A DNA stretch of 64,000 nt from Adiantum capillus-veneris (Eukaryota > Streptophyta > Polypodiopsida > Polypodiales > Pteridaceae). Made by a program: the position numbers and the translations under genes. How positions within the stretch are numbered: the first letter of the stretch is position 1; each line of letters opens with the position of its first letter. Below, in pieces: positions 10,124 through 20,986 of the stretch. Below the pieces are notes generated by a model. It made no database searches and was not told where the DNA came from. It saw only the letters and a program-made list of their open reading frames with translations. Where the stretch lies: assembly GCA_014529385.2 (NCBI GenBank), contig CM043950.1, forward strand, positions 64,560,935 to 64,624,934. The letters run 5' to 3'.

Positions 10124-10843
10124 AAATGAAACTTGGAAATTGACAGAATTGATAGTGGGCAAACAAGCCTTGCCTTGCAAATGGGTGTATAAGAAGAAAT
10201 ACACAGCAAACGATCATGAGCCTAAGTATAAGGCTAGATTGGTTGGTGAGGGATTCAAGGAAAAGAAGGGCATGGACTTTGATGATGTTTTCTCTCTAGT
10301 AATCAAGATGACTGGATTGCATCTTGTGCTTGGACTAGTAGCCATTGATGACATGGAACTTGTTTAGATGGACGTGAAGACGGCTTCGTGAAGACGGCTT
10401 TCCTTCATTGGGGTCTAGCAAAATATGTATACATGAAACAACCACAAGGGGGTTTGAAATTGAAGCTGAAAAGCCTATGAGGGCCGAAGTGGTGTGTAGA
10501 CTACATAAGGCATTGTATGGCCTAAAGCAAGGCTCAAGACAATGGTACCAAAAATTTGATAAGTACCTGCAGTCCCAAGGTTATGAACAAATCCAAGAAG
10601 ATCACAACTTGTATGCCCCAAAGTTGAACAATGGTTCACTTATCATTTTGATACTTTATGTTGATGATATGATCATTGACGGGAAGTCTAAAGACAAGAT
10701 TGCCATTTTGAAGAAGTCACTTAGTTTGCAATTTTCTATAAAGGATTTGGGAGATGCAAGTCACTTTCCTTGTATGTATATCAAGAGGGATATAAAACAT
10801 GGAATACTATAGTTATCATCGGAAACATATATCCACAAGGTCT
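10124..10843 (+). pseudogene. Copia-A reverse transcriptase, right part (broken)
   Basis: Continues Copia-A after the LTR-B insertion. Codons in order read NETWKL, GKQALPCKWVYKKK, KYKARLVGEGFKEKKGMDF, a duplicated GTGAAGACGGCTTC near 10374-10397 that breaks the frame just where the first catalytic Asp (MDVKTA) sits, ALYGLKQGSRQWYQKF, LYVDDMIIDG with an intact YVDD, and FSIKDLGDASHF. The last recognisable words (LSSETYIHKV) are at about 10811-10843, after a stop. Beyond this the copia reading stops abruptly, so the 3' end, with RNase H and LTR, is missing. Confidence 0.87.
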
Positions 10844-10901
10844 TTCTCCTTCCTCGCACTCCACATGCATCGACACCGCTTTTGCACCTATCATGCTCAC
10901 A

Positions 10902-10913
10902 AGGTATCAGAGC
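10902..10913 (+). promoter_or_regulatory. Possible primer-binding site of an unidentified LTR element
   Basis: AGGTATCAGAGC, preceded by TGCTCACA, which could be an LTR end (CA). It is one base from the common primer site found five times in this window. The presumed LTR and internal region were not delimited. It could be chance. Confidence 0.4.
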
Positions 10914-11774
10914 TGTGGTATTCCTCGTGGCTTCTGGACGCGTGCAACCCCTCTTGGAGTGGCACATATGGATTTCTCATCAATTTTTTGTCATCTTTTT
11001 GGCATTGGCAACTTCAGCATAGCACGTGAGAGAAGGAGCACATTGGCTCTCCTTTGGCATCTTCGAGCATTGGCGAGGCACTTTTGTCCAACGATGGAAG
11101 ACAACATCGGCCCCAATGTCTGCTTGGCATTGACTCTGACATCAATTTCCCACAGGTAGGCATGTTTGGTTAGTCTCTCTACTGGTGTGCATACACACAT
11201 GCTCTTGAACATCATAGGGAGCGAAACACAAGGAGAGATCTTGTTGGTAGTGGGAGGCAGCTATAGGTGGAGTTTCATTGGAAGGTTTTGGTAGATACTT
11301 CTTTCTACGGACTCATCTACTTGGCATGCACTTCTATCTACCCACATACGCATACTTATGCTCTTCTCTATGGTTTAAGAGATTCTGGTAGCCATATTGC
11401 ATGTGGTCTTGATGTATCGTCATTGTGGTTTTTGAAGGACACTTTCTTTGTTCTTTGTGCATAGCCTTATTGGCTTTCAAACCTTGTTGGTCAAAGTTCT
11501 TGACAGGTTTCCACATGTTACTTTGGCAGTGATTTTAGTGCATCAATTTATGGTCTTTCATGGACGATTTTCATATGATTTTTTGGCATATCTTTTATGC
11601 CTTCTTCATGCATTTCATGTTGGGTAAAGGCGACATGTGCCTTGCCCTAGGACGGATGTCCAATGTAGTCTGCCACCCACTGACCTCACTAACCCACTCA
11701 CTTATTCTTTATATACATAGAAGAATAAGGAGTGAGTTCTGCTTGTTGCAACTTTGCTCCACCCCACTAGGTGT

Positions 11775-11864
<90 letters not shown>

Positions 11865-12256
11865 AAGCCTGCTCATCGAACCCTAAGTCTCAACCCCTGC
11901 GCGTCTCCCTTGCGTGGAGCGGCTCTGTGGGGGGCGTTAATGCCCGAGCTTTGCCCCATGCCCACGCCCAAAACCTGTCTTTTGTGACATGCTCGTCAAT
12001 GGGGCGTTTGCTGCATCTGTTAAGACCCGCTCGTCAGCAGCATAAGTGTTTTGGTCTCAAGAAACTCTCTCTCTCTCTCTCTCTCCCCCTCTCTCAGCCG
12101 GTTGAACTCAAGCCCCATCCTCTGCTCGTTCATTTTCTCTTAACCCGCTTACACAGAGCATGGCTTAATGCTTCCAAAAAACTTAAAATCAGTATAAGCC
12201 CTCAATATCACGCACCACTGTGTGCCCAATATGAATTCTTGGCTTGATGTCATCCT
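10914..12256. other. Region without recognised gene; two (CT)n tracts
   Basis: No supported coding region. It holds a long (CT)n at 11777-11860, a shorter one near 12065-12095, and a TATA-like TTTATATACATAG near 11708. It may be the leader of the element whose primer site is at 10902. Confidence 0.5.
11777..11860. repeat. (CT)n microsatellite
   Basis: About 42 TC units without interruption. It makes Ser-Leu pseudo-ORFs. Confidence 0.97.
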
Positions 12257-12963
12257 TTGGCACCCCTATTGCACGCAAGAGCTTTCTTGCGGTGGCAGCG
12301 GCACCAAGGAAGGACCCCGTCGCCCCGCCAAGAAGCACGAATCACAGCCCTTGAGGCTCATATTCTTGAACTTGTCGGGGAGAATGAGAGACTCAAAGAA
12401 CGTCTACGCAAGCTTGAAGATGCGAAGGAAGTAGAGAGCCAAGCTCTACTTGAAAAAGCGCACGCAGTCAAAGCCTTACTCATTGAAACTGTCATGGTAG
12501 TGCAAAAAGAATCACATGAAGCAACACATAAGAATATTGACACCAAGATACAAGCGGCCCTACAAGAATGCTGGTTACAAGAATTTCTTGGTCTCAAGGT
12601 CAAGATTAGGGGGACTACACCCACCATGGTGTACCACGGAGGACACCCTTGAGGAAGCAATCATCAAGCTCAATAACATTCTCCAACCTATCTATATCAA
12701 GCCCGAATTGTTGCCTAGATCAATGATACACATAGAAATGTGCCAGCCGAGCATTGCATACCCACTTTCAAGGACAAAGATGAGCGTATGAAGATTCTAT
12801 GTCAATCTCGACTTCTCAAGGGAAAAAAGACTTGGATTGCTGAAGAATTGACCATGAATCAACTCAAGAGTAAAGTGAGCGAGCTCAAGAAGATGCATGA
12901 AGCATGTAAGCAAGGCAAATGGGCAGTCTATCGAGGTGGAAAAGCGATCATCCAGGAGTTTTG
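12257..12963 (+). pseudogene. ORF1-like relic: coiled coil plus C-terminal domain, probably LINE-derived
   Basis: Two frames together look like one decayed protein. The first (12257-12652) has a coiled coil, with RITALEAHILELVGENERL and RLRKLEDAKEVESQALLEKA showing Leu heptads. The second (12740-12963) reads CIPTFKDKDERMKIL, GKKTWIAEELTMNQLKSKV and a GKWAVYRGGKAII ending before a stop. The second part has the rhythm of the C-terminal domain of L1-type ORF1 proteins or of similar LINE-borne domains: a polar F-K-K-E entry, an L-KG-T-I-EDL middle, and a G-A-R-GK-I end. This is inference from pattern, without a search. A frameshift lies at about 12660-12740. Confidence 0.45.
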
Positions 12964-13104
12964 AAACCCCAAACTAGCTCCCCCCTCAGCCGACCCTCCT
13001 AAGGTTTTTGTCCTCTCTTTTTCTCTACTCTACCCTCTTGATGGACCCTCAGTCCTTAACTGATATGTATCAGCCCGCACTGAGGAGAAATTGTTGTAAT
13101 GTGT

Positions 13105-13148
13105 TTTTTGGTCCCATGGGTCATATATGACCTCCATGGACGATAATT

Positions 13149-13179
<31 letters not shown>

Positions 13180-13198
13180 CCCCCCCCCCCCCCCCCCC
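13105..13198 (+). repeat. Terminal block with (CT)n and C-run, shared with LINE 3' side
   Basis: A block of about 50 bases starting TTTGGTCCCATGGGTCATAT and ending GGACGATAAT precedes (CT)n (13152-13179) and about 20 C. The same block, with few changes, precedes another CT-rich tract at 50447-50510 downstream of the LINE. It may be the 3' end of a LINE or SINE-like family with a microsatellite tail. Confidence 0.6.
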
Positions 13199-14200
13199 TT
13201 CTCCCTCTTTGCACACGCACCGCATTCGCACACCCCTTCAAATGGTATGAGAGCACATGACAAAGCGGGAAGCACGAAAATGTCAAGAGCTCCGAGATAA
13301 TAGCTTGCTCACTCTCGCTCGAGGGGTTCACCGTTCAGTACCCCCCCCTATATAACATGCGTTCATGGGGTATTTAAAAAATCCCTCTTTTCACATGTTT
13401 GAATGAATAAAATAACCCCTTATTTTAGGAAATTTTCCTAAAATTTAATATAAAAACCCCTTATTTTAATGTATCTCTATTAAATTGCCCAATTTTTTTG
13501 CATTTTAAGACCCCTCCTTTCGAACTCACGTTATACATTAACATGATTACATAGTGCATTTTCTGAGAACTCTCGGTGGTGGTGGGAGCAAGAAAGCTTG
13601 GAAGCTTTGTGAGAACAAAATGGGAGCTTATAAGTTTAGCTAAGAGTGATGTATGCTCTTGTGGAAGCTTAGAAGGCAATATGGAATATAGTGTGTAGGT
13701 GAAAGTGCCGCCCTAAAAACTATGTGTGCATTGCAACACTGTTTTGCAGATTGTTTTCTCCTTGTAGAATGTTGATCTAAAATTTTTGTCCACAATTCTC
13801 CTCCATTTTGACGTAGTCTACAACTTTGCAAAAGAGAATTTTTGCAAATTCCTCACCGATTTGCTGATAATCAACTCAGATTGATTGTATACAAGAAATT
13901 TTAGGTTTACTATTTTGTGTAGTGTGTTAGTATGATGCACTTTTGAGAGCACTGTGTACATAAATTCAAAGGTTGAAGATATAATTTTAGCTTATACATA
14001 GTTTAGGGTTTGAGATTTTTGGTAGATTTGAGTAAAGAAGAAGTAGTCCCGTCGAAGAGAGTGATGGTATCTCTAGAATGACTGTCAAGATTTTTGACAA
14101 GGTTCCTACATAGGAAAAGGATGAAGAAGGTCTAGGTAAATGTCAAAAAAACCTCATGGTTTAGCAACTCAGTCCGATGAGTTTCATTTATGTGCTCTGA
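13199..14200. other. AT-rich region, no supported gene
   Basis: No ORF with recognisable domains on either strand. The sequence is AT-rich with short runs of T and A. Confidence 0.6.
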
Positions 14201-14323
14201 GGGAAACTAGGGAAGTTCATCAAACATAACTACTTGTACAGGTGGCAAGCTCAACAGTTCAAGGAGTGTTTGGCCAATTTTCCTAACGATGTAGTGGTGT
14301 CTACCCTACCACCTACTGGTACT
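14201..14323 (+). pseudogene. Short fragment resembling a DNA-transposon-type protein
   Basis: One frame reads GKFIKHNYLYRWQAQQFKEC followed by LANFPNDVVVST, then stops. The pattern H-x-x-x-x-x-WQ-x-x-QF with a following acidic valine-rich strand resembles a segment just before the DFAENY-type motif in a widespread family of uncharacterised transposon-related proteins. Only about 35 residues are left, so the assignment is weak. Confidence 0.25.
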
Positions 14324-14661
14324 TAGGATCCTTTCAGAGCTGGGGTTGATGGAGGGAGGCGAAGCGGCCTCAACTTATGTCTAACTCAGTAGGTTGGAGG
14401 TGTTCTGGCTTTCTCCCGGCGAAGTGAAATTCTCTCTGTTCGTAGTAGAGCGGAAGTGGATGGGTGGACCAGTCGATCCCTACATAGGGTCCAATGCTCT
14501 GCTAGTTATTTTGTCATATTACTTTGATGTTATAGTGTACCCAAATTTTTGTCATGTCATTAATATATGGCTGCCTGTTTCATTTAGATGGGGCATTTAA
14601 AGATTCTCAGTTGTCATTCTCTCGTGTCTCTGAGACACTCTATTTCACCCTCCACTATATT

Positions 14662-14666
<5 letters not shown>

Positions 14667-14712
<46 letters not shown>

Positions 14713-14722
14713 CCCCCCCCCC
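14667..14722. repeat. (CT)n followed by C-run
   Basis: About 22 TC units, then about 13 C. It has the same CT-to-C transition as at 13152-13198, but the upstream block is different. Confidence 0.95.
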
Positions 14723-15689
14723 GCAATGCGGTGTACACATATGTTCACTCTCCACACTGTTATATTTTCCTTTACGCTTTCATTCCATAACACTCATTGA
14801 GGGGTCGCTAGGTGCCTCTGGATGCAGTCTGGCTCATGGCCTAAACTCCATGCTTGGTCATGCGCTGAGAACTCCTCCCCTATGCAAACGCTTCTGCAAC
14901 TGTGATGTATATTGAAAATTGTATGAAGGTGTAAATTGTATATTTTGTGCATAGACCCCTGGGGAGGGGTATCTCTCACTCTCTTTGCTTTGGGGGGGAG
15001 GGGGGGGGGGGGGGCATGTCCTTGTATACATACCATGCTCCATACCCGGTTGTGCATATGGGGTAATGCACATGCCATGTGGCACCCCAAGGCCCCCCAA
15101 AAAAACCATATGAACTCACCAAATTTCATTTTGCTTCCTCTTTTTTTGCCCCAACTTTACACCATTGTCACTTCATGCTCAATTGTTCGATGCTCGAGCT
15201 GTGAAACGTCACTAGAAGTTGGCAATCCCAACTTCAAACTTGCCAATCCTTGTACCATTTTAGCCTCGTCAGGCTTGCAAATCGAGCCGCCCAAAAGACA
15301 AAAAAAATATCCGGCATTGCCGTGCCGTCTTTTGGCACAAAATTCTGACCACAATATCTTGGCCCTCGTAATCTTGTTCGACAAGCTGTCAATTTTGGCT
15401 TACCCTATACATTCTAGAACCTACTAGAGGCCCTAAAAATCCCAATTGGCATGCTTTTCAATGCAGGCAAGTCGGCCCATAACTACCCCCGACAAATATC
15501 CAATTGGCCATATTTGTCTCTCTGGAGCTCCGATTGATAATCTAGGAAGACCTGCATGCTTCAAAAGTAGAGCTCTTCAATCCTATCTACTGACATTAGC
15601 TCTAGCCATCTATCCCGCTCTGCCTTGTCCATCAGGGATCTGCAAAGCCTTTTAGCTTTGAACTTTGATATCTTTCACACCGGGGCTCT
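14723..15689. other. Region without recognised gene
   Basis: Contains a G-rich run (14992-15014) and otherwise unique-looking sequence. The ORFs on both strands (for example 14936-15427) have no recognisable motif. Confidence 0.55.
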
Positions 15690-15890
15690 GTTAGAGGAGC
15701 CGTAAGCATTTTCTCCCCACAAGGAGCTCCTTTCGGTCAAGGTTTGGTGCATTTCTCTTCGGCATTGGTTTATGCACATTTGCCTTGTACATGTTGTAGA
15801 GCCATAACCCTTATTCATCCCATTTTTGACGGCCATTGTTTTAGTCATAATGGTTGAGTTATAGAGTATGATCATTGTGATGTGATCATA
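15690..15890. repeat. Dispersed repeat, inverted copy of 44955-45165
   Basis: The reverse complement of this block matches 44955-45165, sharing words such as GGCTCTACAACATGTACAAG and AAAACAATGGC. The second copy lies beside sequence resembling the Copia-2 leader, so both may come from a copia leader. Confidence 0.65.
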
Positions 15891-16004
15891 CCCTAAAATG
15901 GTGAGGGAAGCTAGAGTGCCCATCTTCTAGTTCACTCTATCATAAGCATGGAGGAACATCCACCAACTTCCTCTCTTGCTATGTGACCCATTCATCCTTC
16001 TCTT

Positions 16005-16808
16005 CCGTAATGTAAATGACCTATGAACTTTGAGAATAGCCGAATTAAGAAAATTAGAGTGAGCATTTTTGTGAGATTACTTTGAGATCTTGGAGGGTGA
16101 ACTTAATTGATGATAGCAACATAAACATAGTACTTAATTAACTTGGCATGAACAATACTTTTGCAAGAGAGAGAGAGTATTAGAGAACGTGACAATAGAT
16201 GAGGACCGGATATACTTGGAGCCGGTCCCCCCTCCAAAAAGACGTTTGTATTATAGATTCTCCCATCAACAGAGACTTTGTTACGATACAATATTTGTGT
16301 TCCTTGTGACCTTCGTGATGCTATGAAGATGGAAAGCTTCATGCATCACGAGCTTAACATAAACTGTGCAAAAAGCATTAACTATCCCAAGCTTCAGTCC
16401 CAAGGCCTCAAACATCTTCAAAGGTGGAGAGAGCTAGCAGGGAATGAGGGTAGGGAAGAGGAAGAAGAAACATTCCATACGAGAAAGAAATAGTTCTTCA
16501 CTTATCATCACTCTTCTTGCTTAGCATAGCATAATAGCATAGTAATGAAGATGAAGAAGATGGCAAGCTTAAGCATTGAAGCATGGCTCTTGGTTGGATT
16601 TGCATTCCATAGCCAAGAGTGTTGGTGTTGGATCTCCACTTCTCAACAAACTTGGAGAAGGAGATGGAGCTCTTGCATTTTGCACTCCACACAATGAGAG
16701 AATGTGTGTGTATGTGGGAGAGTATACCCCCCCTCATGCTTGGTCCACACCTCTCTCTCTCTTGTATTATTTTATTATTTCATTTGGACATGTGTACTCT
16801 TTTTCCTC
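16005..16808 (-). repeat. Gypsy-D 3' LTR, distal part
   Basis: Matches 33821-34608 of the 5' LTR closely and in the same orientation. It is cut at 16808, where Gypsy-C inserted, and continues at 21997. TCCTC at 16804-16808 is the target duplicate of Gypsy-C. Confidence 0.9.
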
Positions 16809-18591
16809 TGTCATAAAATCTAATATCTAATATCTAACCAACCCAAATGATTTTCTCATATTAAACTAATCACTTAATGTGGGAGAATAAACGGGAACAA
16901 GGGTGAAGATATAGACATGTGCTTATAGATCTATTTCAACATGGGGCCAATAGTAAATGGGCCCAAATGAGAGATGGTATATCAAAGAGCAAGGCTAACC
17001 AATGGAGCCTAAGACCTTAGGGTTATCTTCATTGAAGACCTCCAATAATGTGTGTAAAAGTCCTTTGACGTTAGGTAAGCTAGGGCTGAGCTTGGGGCGG
17101 GAACCCGACCTAGCTCGAGGTGCTTGTCCTGCTTGTCCTTCTTGATGACTAAGGTGTTTGAGGTCCTTGATGCTTGAGGTGCTTGAGATGCTTGAGGTGA
17201 TTGATGATTGAGATGCTGTAGGTGCTTGACATGCTTGAGATGCTAGGGCTATACTTGAGGTGAGAACCCAGCCCAAGCTTAAAATGCTTAAGGCCCAAGC
17301 TTGTGGTGGGAACTGGGCCTATGCATGAGGGGCTTCAGGTGTCAAAAAGTCAAATATTCAATCGGAGGGGGCGAGCCCTACATGAGGGGGGATGAGAGAG
17401 AATACCCACACACTCACACAAGGCATGCATGGTACAATGAAAGCAAAAGGGACACTTGTCAAGTTCCTCCTCATGTTGCCCTCATGGTGTGCCGGAAGCC
17501 TATTGGTTGGCCACCCAAGGGGTCCAATGATAATTTAGGAGATTTAGTTAGTTGATTTTGCATTTGTCAAGTCCTCTCTCTCAAAGGGGAAAGGGGGACA
17601 CTTGTCCCAAGGCTACCCTTACTGCTTGTAATGCCTCCTGCTTGTGATTGGCTAGGCCTGGAGGGGTCCAATGAGCTTCAAGCATGAGCTACAAGGAGGG
17701 GTCGACCCAAGCAAGCTAGGGGGTTGCTTAGGGGGTATACTCACCCACACACACTCACAAACTCTCTCATGGTGTGCTATGTAAGGTGCAAGAGCTCCAC
17801 CTCCTTCTCCAAGCTCCTTGAGAAGTTGAGATCCTACACCAACACTCTTGGCCATGGAATGCAAATCCAACCAAGAGCTATGCTTCAATTCTGAAGCTTG
17901 CCATCTTCTCCATCTTCATTACTATGCTAATATGTATGCTAAGCAAAAAGAGTGATGATAAGTGAGGAACTATTTCTTTCTCTTATGGAATACTTCTTCT
18001 TCCTCTTCTCTACCCTCATTCCCTGCTAGCTCTCTCCGGCTTCGAAGGTGTTTGAGGTCTTGGGATAGTCAATGCTTTCCACAAGTTTATGTTATTAAGT
18101 CTAATGGTTTATTGCAAGTAGATTAATTGTTGCTTTGAACACAAGTTGATGCATACAAGTTTACATCTTCATGCACCCAAATGATTTAGGGAACACAAGG
18201 ATTGATAATGCTCACAAGTTCTTGATTGTTTTCAAGCTAAGATTGATTGTTGCTATTAAGCAAAATCTTGGTGTATGAAGCTTCCATCTTCATACCACCA
18301 AAGAGGTCTCAAGGAACACAAATATTGTATTTTACCAAGTCTCTCTTAATGAGAGAATCTATAATACAAATGCCTTTTGGAGGGGGGACCGGCTCCTCCT
18401 AAATCCGGTCCTCAGCTATTGTCATATTCTCTAAACTCTCTCTTTTGCAAAAGTATTGCTCATGCCTAGTTAATTAAGTGTTATGATTAAGTTGCTACTA
18501 CCAATTAAGTTCACCCTCTATGCTCTCAAAGTTGCTCACTCTAATTCTCTTAATTCCGCTATCTCTAAGTTCATAGGCCATTTCCATTACA
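16809..18591 (+). repeat. Gypsy-C 5' LTR
   Basis: 1,783 bases from TGTCATAAAATC to TTTCCATTACA. The start matches the reverse complement of 35427 downward, and the second half matches 20966-21991. It contains a degenerate short tandem repeat around TGCTTGAGG (about 17137-17260) that the Gypsy-D LTRs lack, accounting for most of the length difference (1,607 in D). Confidence 0.9.
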
Positions 18592-18592
18592 T

Positions 18593-18604
18593 TGGTATCA
18601 TAGC
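18593..18604 (+). promoter_or_regulatory. Gypsy-C primer-binding site
   Basis: TGGTATCATAGC, one base after the LTR end. It differs at one base from the usual initiator-Met type site. Confidence 0.88.
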
Positions 18605-19007
18605 ATTTGGTTTCTCTTTTCTTGCTTAAGAAGAGAGGTCCTTAAGTACCCTATAAATGGTTGATGTTGTTAATTATATTAGGGTAAGTGGAGCTGGGAT
18701 CTATTATCGATTTTGTTGAGCCCACTATGTGGGATATGGTGCAGACCTCAGGAGCTTTGGACTTAATAATGGAGTCTTTTTAGACTTGCCTACGGCTTTA
18801 CCATTATTGAGCCATAAGAAGTCTGAAAGGAGCTAGCCCTCGGCAACTCTGCTATGTTAAGACCTACTCCTCTACTCTCTATAATTAACCCCTTCGAGCC
18901 GTGGGTGTAGATACTTAAGAGCCGGATTTGCACAGGGTATGAGGAGTAGCAATTAAAATTTTGACTTGCCAAAGAGTATCCTAAGTAATCACATAAGTTT
19001 AGCTAGC

Positions 19008-19372
19008 ATGGCTGGCAATAAGAGAGAGAGAGTAGAATGAACATTAATAACTTTGATTTTACACATGAAGGTGTTAATGATGATGCTCCCATGTTTATCA
19101 ATTGTCTTGTTTGTAAGCTGCAACAAGCTATGGGAAACCCAGCCCTACAAGGTGAAGTTTTCAAACAACTTCATAGTTATGGGATTCTCCAAACTCCCCC
19201 AATAGAGAGCACACCTGAGAAGTATCTTCGAGAGATTTCCAAGAGAGGGATCTCTACGGTGAGAGAAGTGGAGAACCCATACAAAGCGCTTATACGTTTA
19301 CTAGCGGGCTTACCTCCATCCAAGAAGAGAGGTGAAGTCTCTACTATAGAGCCTTCACCAAGGGAAGGATAA
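19008..19372 (+). pseudogene. Gypsy-C gag, N-terminal part
   Basis: The ancestral start is ATG at 19008, as shown by Gypsy-D (start 33406, MVDNNQESRMN). In Gypsy-C the start codon is followed by an (AG)n run that has slipped, giving a stop after nine codons. The rest is open from the in-frame Met at 19037, MNINNFDFTHEGVNDDAPMF, to 19372. A second frame change near 19372-19403 leads into the main gag-protease ORF. Function: N-terminal part of the capsid protein. Confidence 0.75.
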
Positions 19373-19402
19373 AGAAGTGAGTCTCCCAATACTTCCGAAG
19401 AT

Positions 19403-20986
19403 GTGGCTTCAAGAAGACGGCGACCTCAACGATCTTCAACTTCCCCCAACAAGGAAATATCCCCGCAAAGTCCTCCTCCTTGTTATCACAAAAGGGAAGA
19501 GAGGTACCAAAAGAAGGAAACGGAGAGAAAGAGGTCACCCTTTTCTCCATCTTCATCACCTTCCTCATATTCCAATGAAGGTAGCGACTCTTCTCTCAAA
19601 GAGCCCAAGAGGAAAGGCCATCGCAAGTCCTATCCGGTATGGAGAAGGTCCAAGAAGCTGAAGAAGTGCAAGGAGGGACGTAAGAACACCACTTTCCTTA
19701 CCTATGATGGCACCTTTGGTGCTACCGTGTTGGCCTTCATCCAGCAATTTGATGTGTCCTTTGGAGATGAGGGCTTCACAGAGTCCTCCAAGCTATGCCA
19801 TGTAGCTATGCACTTCCAAAAATCAGCTCGTCACTGGTGGGCTAGCCTTTGTGGCAATGGTGAAGCCCCAAAGACATGGAAAACTCTACGAGTTTCCATC
19901 ATGAAGCAATTCCTTGCAAGAGATGCAAAGGACAAAGTGCTTACCGAATGGCACAGCTTGAAGCTTCTCTCTCATGAGTCTATCCACAAGTATGTAGACA
20001 AGTTTTGGGATTTACATCTCAAGGCTACTATCTTTCAAAAGATAGACTTTGCCAAGCAAAGGCAGCAATTCTGTGTGGGATTACCTGAAGAGATGTCCGA
20101 ATACATCAACTCTCAACGGCCTGGTACTATTAGCGAAGTAATCCATCACACCATGTTTGCTTCATGCATCAATTTCCATCAAGGGGCTAGACATAATATC
20201 AAGCCCATGGAAAACAAAGACAAAAATGATGCAAAGGGGAAAACCAATGTTCAAAATTCTTCCCAAGGAACTTCCAACAACGACAACAACAACAATCGGT
20301 CCAAGGAAAAGGGAGTTTACAAAGGTAAAAACAAACTCTCTCCTGAAGAGCTTGAAGCTTTTTGCAAGGATCATAAGTGTTTCAAGTGTGCGGAGCAAGG
20401 ACATGGCTATCGTTCTTGCCCCAAGAAGAATACTTGCAATGAGACTCCTAGAGGTTCCACCATCAAAGATCCAAAAGAGGATGCTCATTGCAAAGGATCA
20501 TCACTTTCCTATGCTTGGGGAAAGGTAAGAGAGCATGATGCCTTCAACTTGTTTGACCCTGGCTCTACTCACAACTTCATATCAATGGAGTTGGCCACCA
20601 AGCTGGGCATTCAAGATTTTGAGATGGGAGATATGGTAATGGCTGACGCAGCTTTCAAGGGACAACAAGGCTCCGTTACTCCCTTGATTGGGAAGTTGAG
20701 GCTTCATGTCCAAAGCCATGTCGACAAAGAAGACTTCTTCATCTCTCCTCTCCAACATCAGGATGCTATCCTAGGGGCTCCATGGTTCGATCACATGGAT
20801 GCCAACATGAAGTTCCCTGAAAGGAGAATCTACTTCACCTACTATAGGGGAAAGAACATGTATATAGATGCTAGTGAGCATGGTCGCACCACGGCAATAG
20901 GCTATGTGTTACACATTCCCTTCGTGAGAAAGTTATGTATGAATCTCATGCTTCTCCATATGCACGGCTACCCTTGCTGCTTGTAA
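19403..20986 (+). CDS. Gypsy-C gag-protease ORF (527 codons, truncated polyprotein)
   Basis: The longest open frame in the window. Residues 1-95 are a basic, Ser/Pro-rich region. Residues 98-255 are a retrotransposon gag domain (HWWASL at 144-149; YVDKFWDLHLKA at 197-208). A CCHC knuckle follows at C326, C329, H334 and C339. The aspartic protease has its active site DPGSTHNF at 385-392 and the closing ILGAPWF at 456-462. From about residue 490 the frame runs over a deletion junction into out-of-frame integrase sequence, then LTR, ending by chance. RT, RNase H and most of integrase are lost. It could still make capsid and protease if transcribed, but the N-terminal frameshifts make this doubtful. 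Confidence 0.85.
   Translation: MASRRRRPQRSSTSPNKEISPQSPPPCYHKREERYQKKETERKRSPFSPSSSPSSYSNEGSDSSLKEPKRKGHRKSYPVWRRSKKLKKCKEGRKNTTFLTYDGTFGATVLAFIQQFDVSFGDEGFTESSKLCHVAMHFQKSARHWWASLCGNGEAPKTWKTLRVSIMKQFLARDAKDKVLTEWHSLKLLSHESIHKYVDKFWDLHLKATIFQKIDFAKQRQQFCVGLPEEMSEYINSQRPGTISEVIHHTMFASCINFHQGARHNIKPMENKDKNDAKGKTNVQNSSQGTSNNDNNNNRSKEKGVYKGKNKLSPEELEAFCKDHKCFKCAEQGHGYRSCPKKNTCNETPRGSTIKDPKEDAHCKGSSLSYAWGKVREHDAFNLFDPGSTHNFISMELATKLGIQDFEMGDMVMADAAFKGQQGSVTPLIGKLRLHVQSHVDKEDFFISPLQHQDAILGAPWFDHMDANMKFPERRIYFTYYRGKNMYIDASEHGRTTAIGYVLHIPFVRKLCMNLMLLHMHGYPCCL

Noticed and set aside
10374-10400. Short duplicated word GTGAAGACGGCTTC as a regulatory repeat
   Set aside because: It lies in RT codons of a dead element and is best explained as a small tandem duplication that breaks the frame.
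11560-12247. Ser-Leu repeat ORFs over (CT)n tracts (also 14554-14800 and 46658-47046, and the Arg-Glu ORF on the minus strand)
   Set aside because: Open only because (CT)n has no stops. The flanking codons have no known domain and several frames are open at once.
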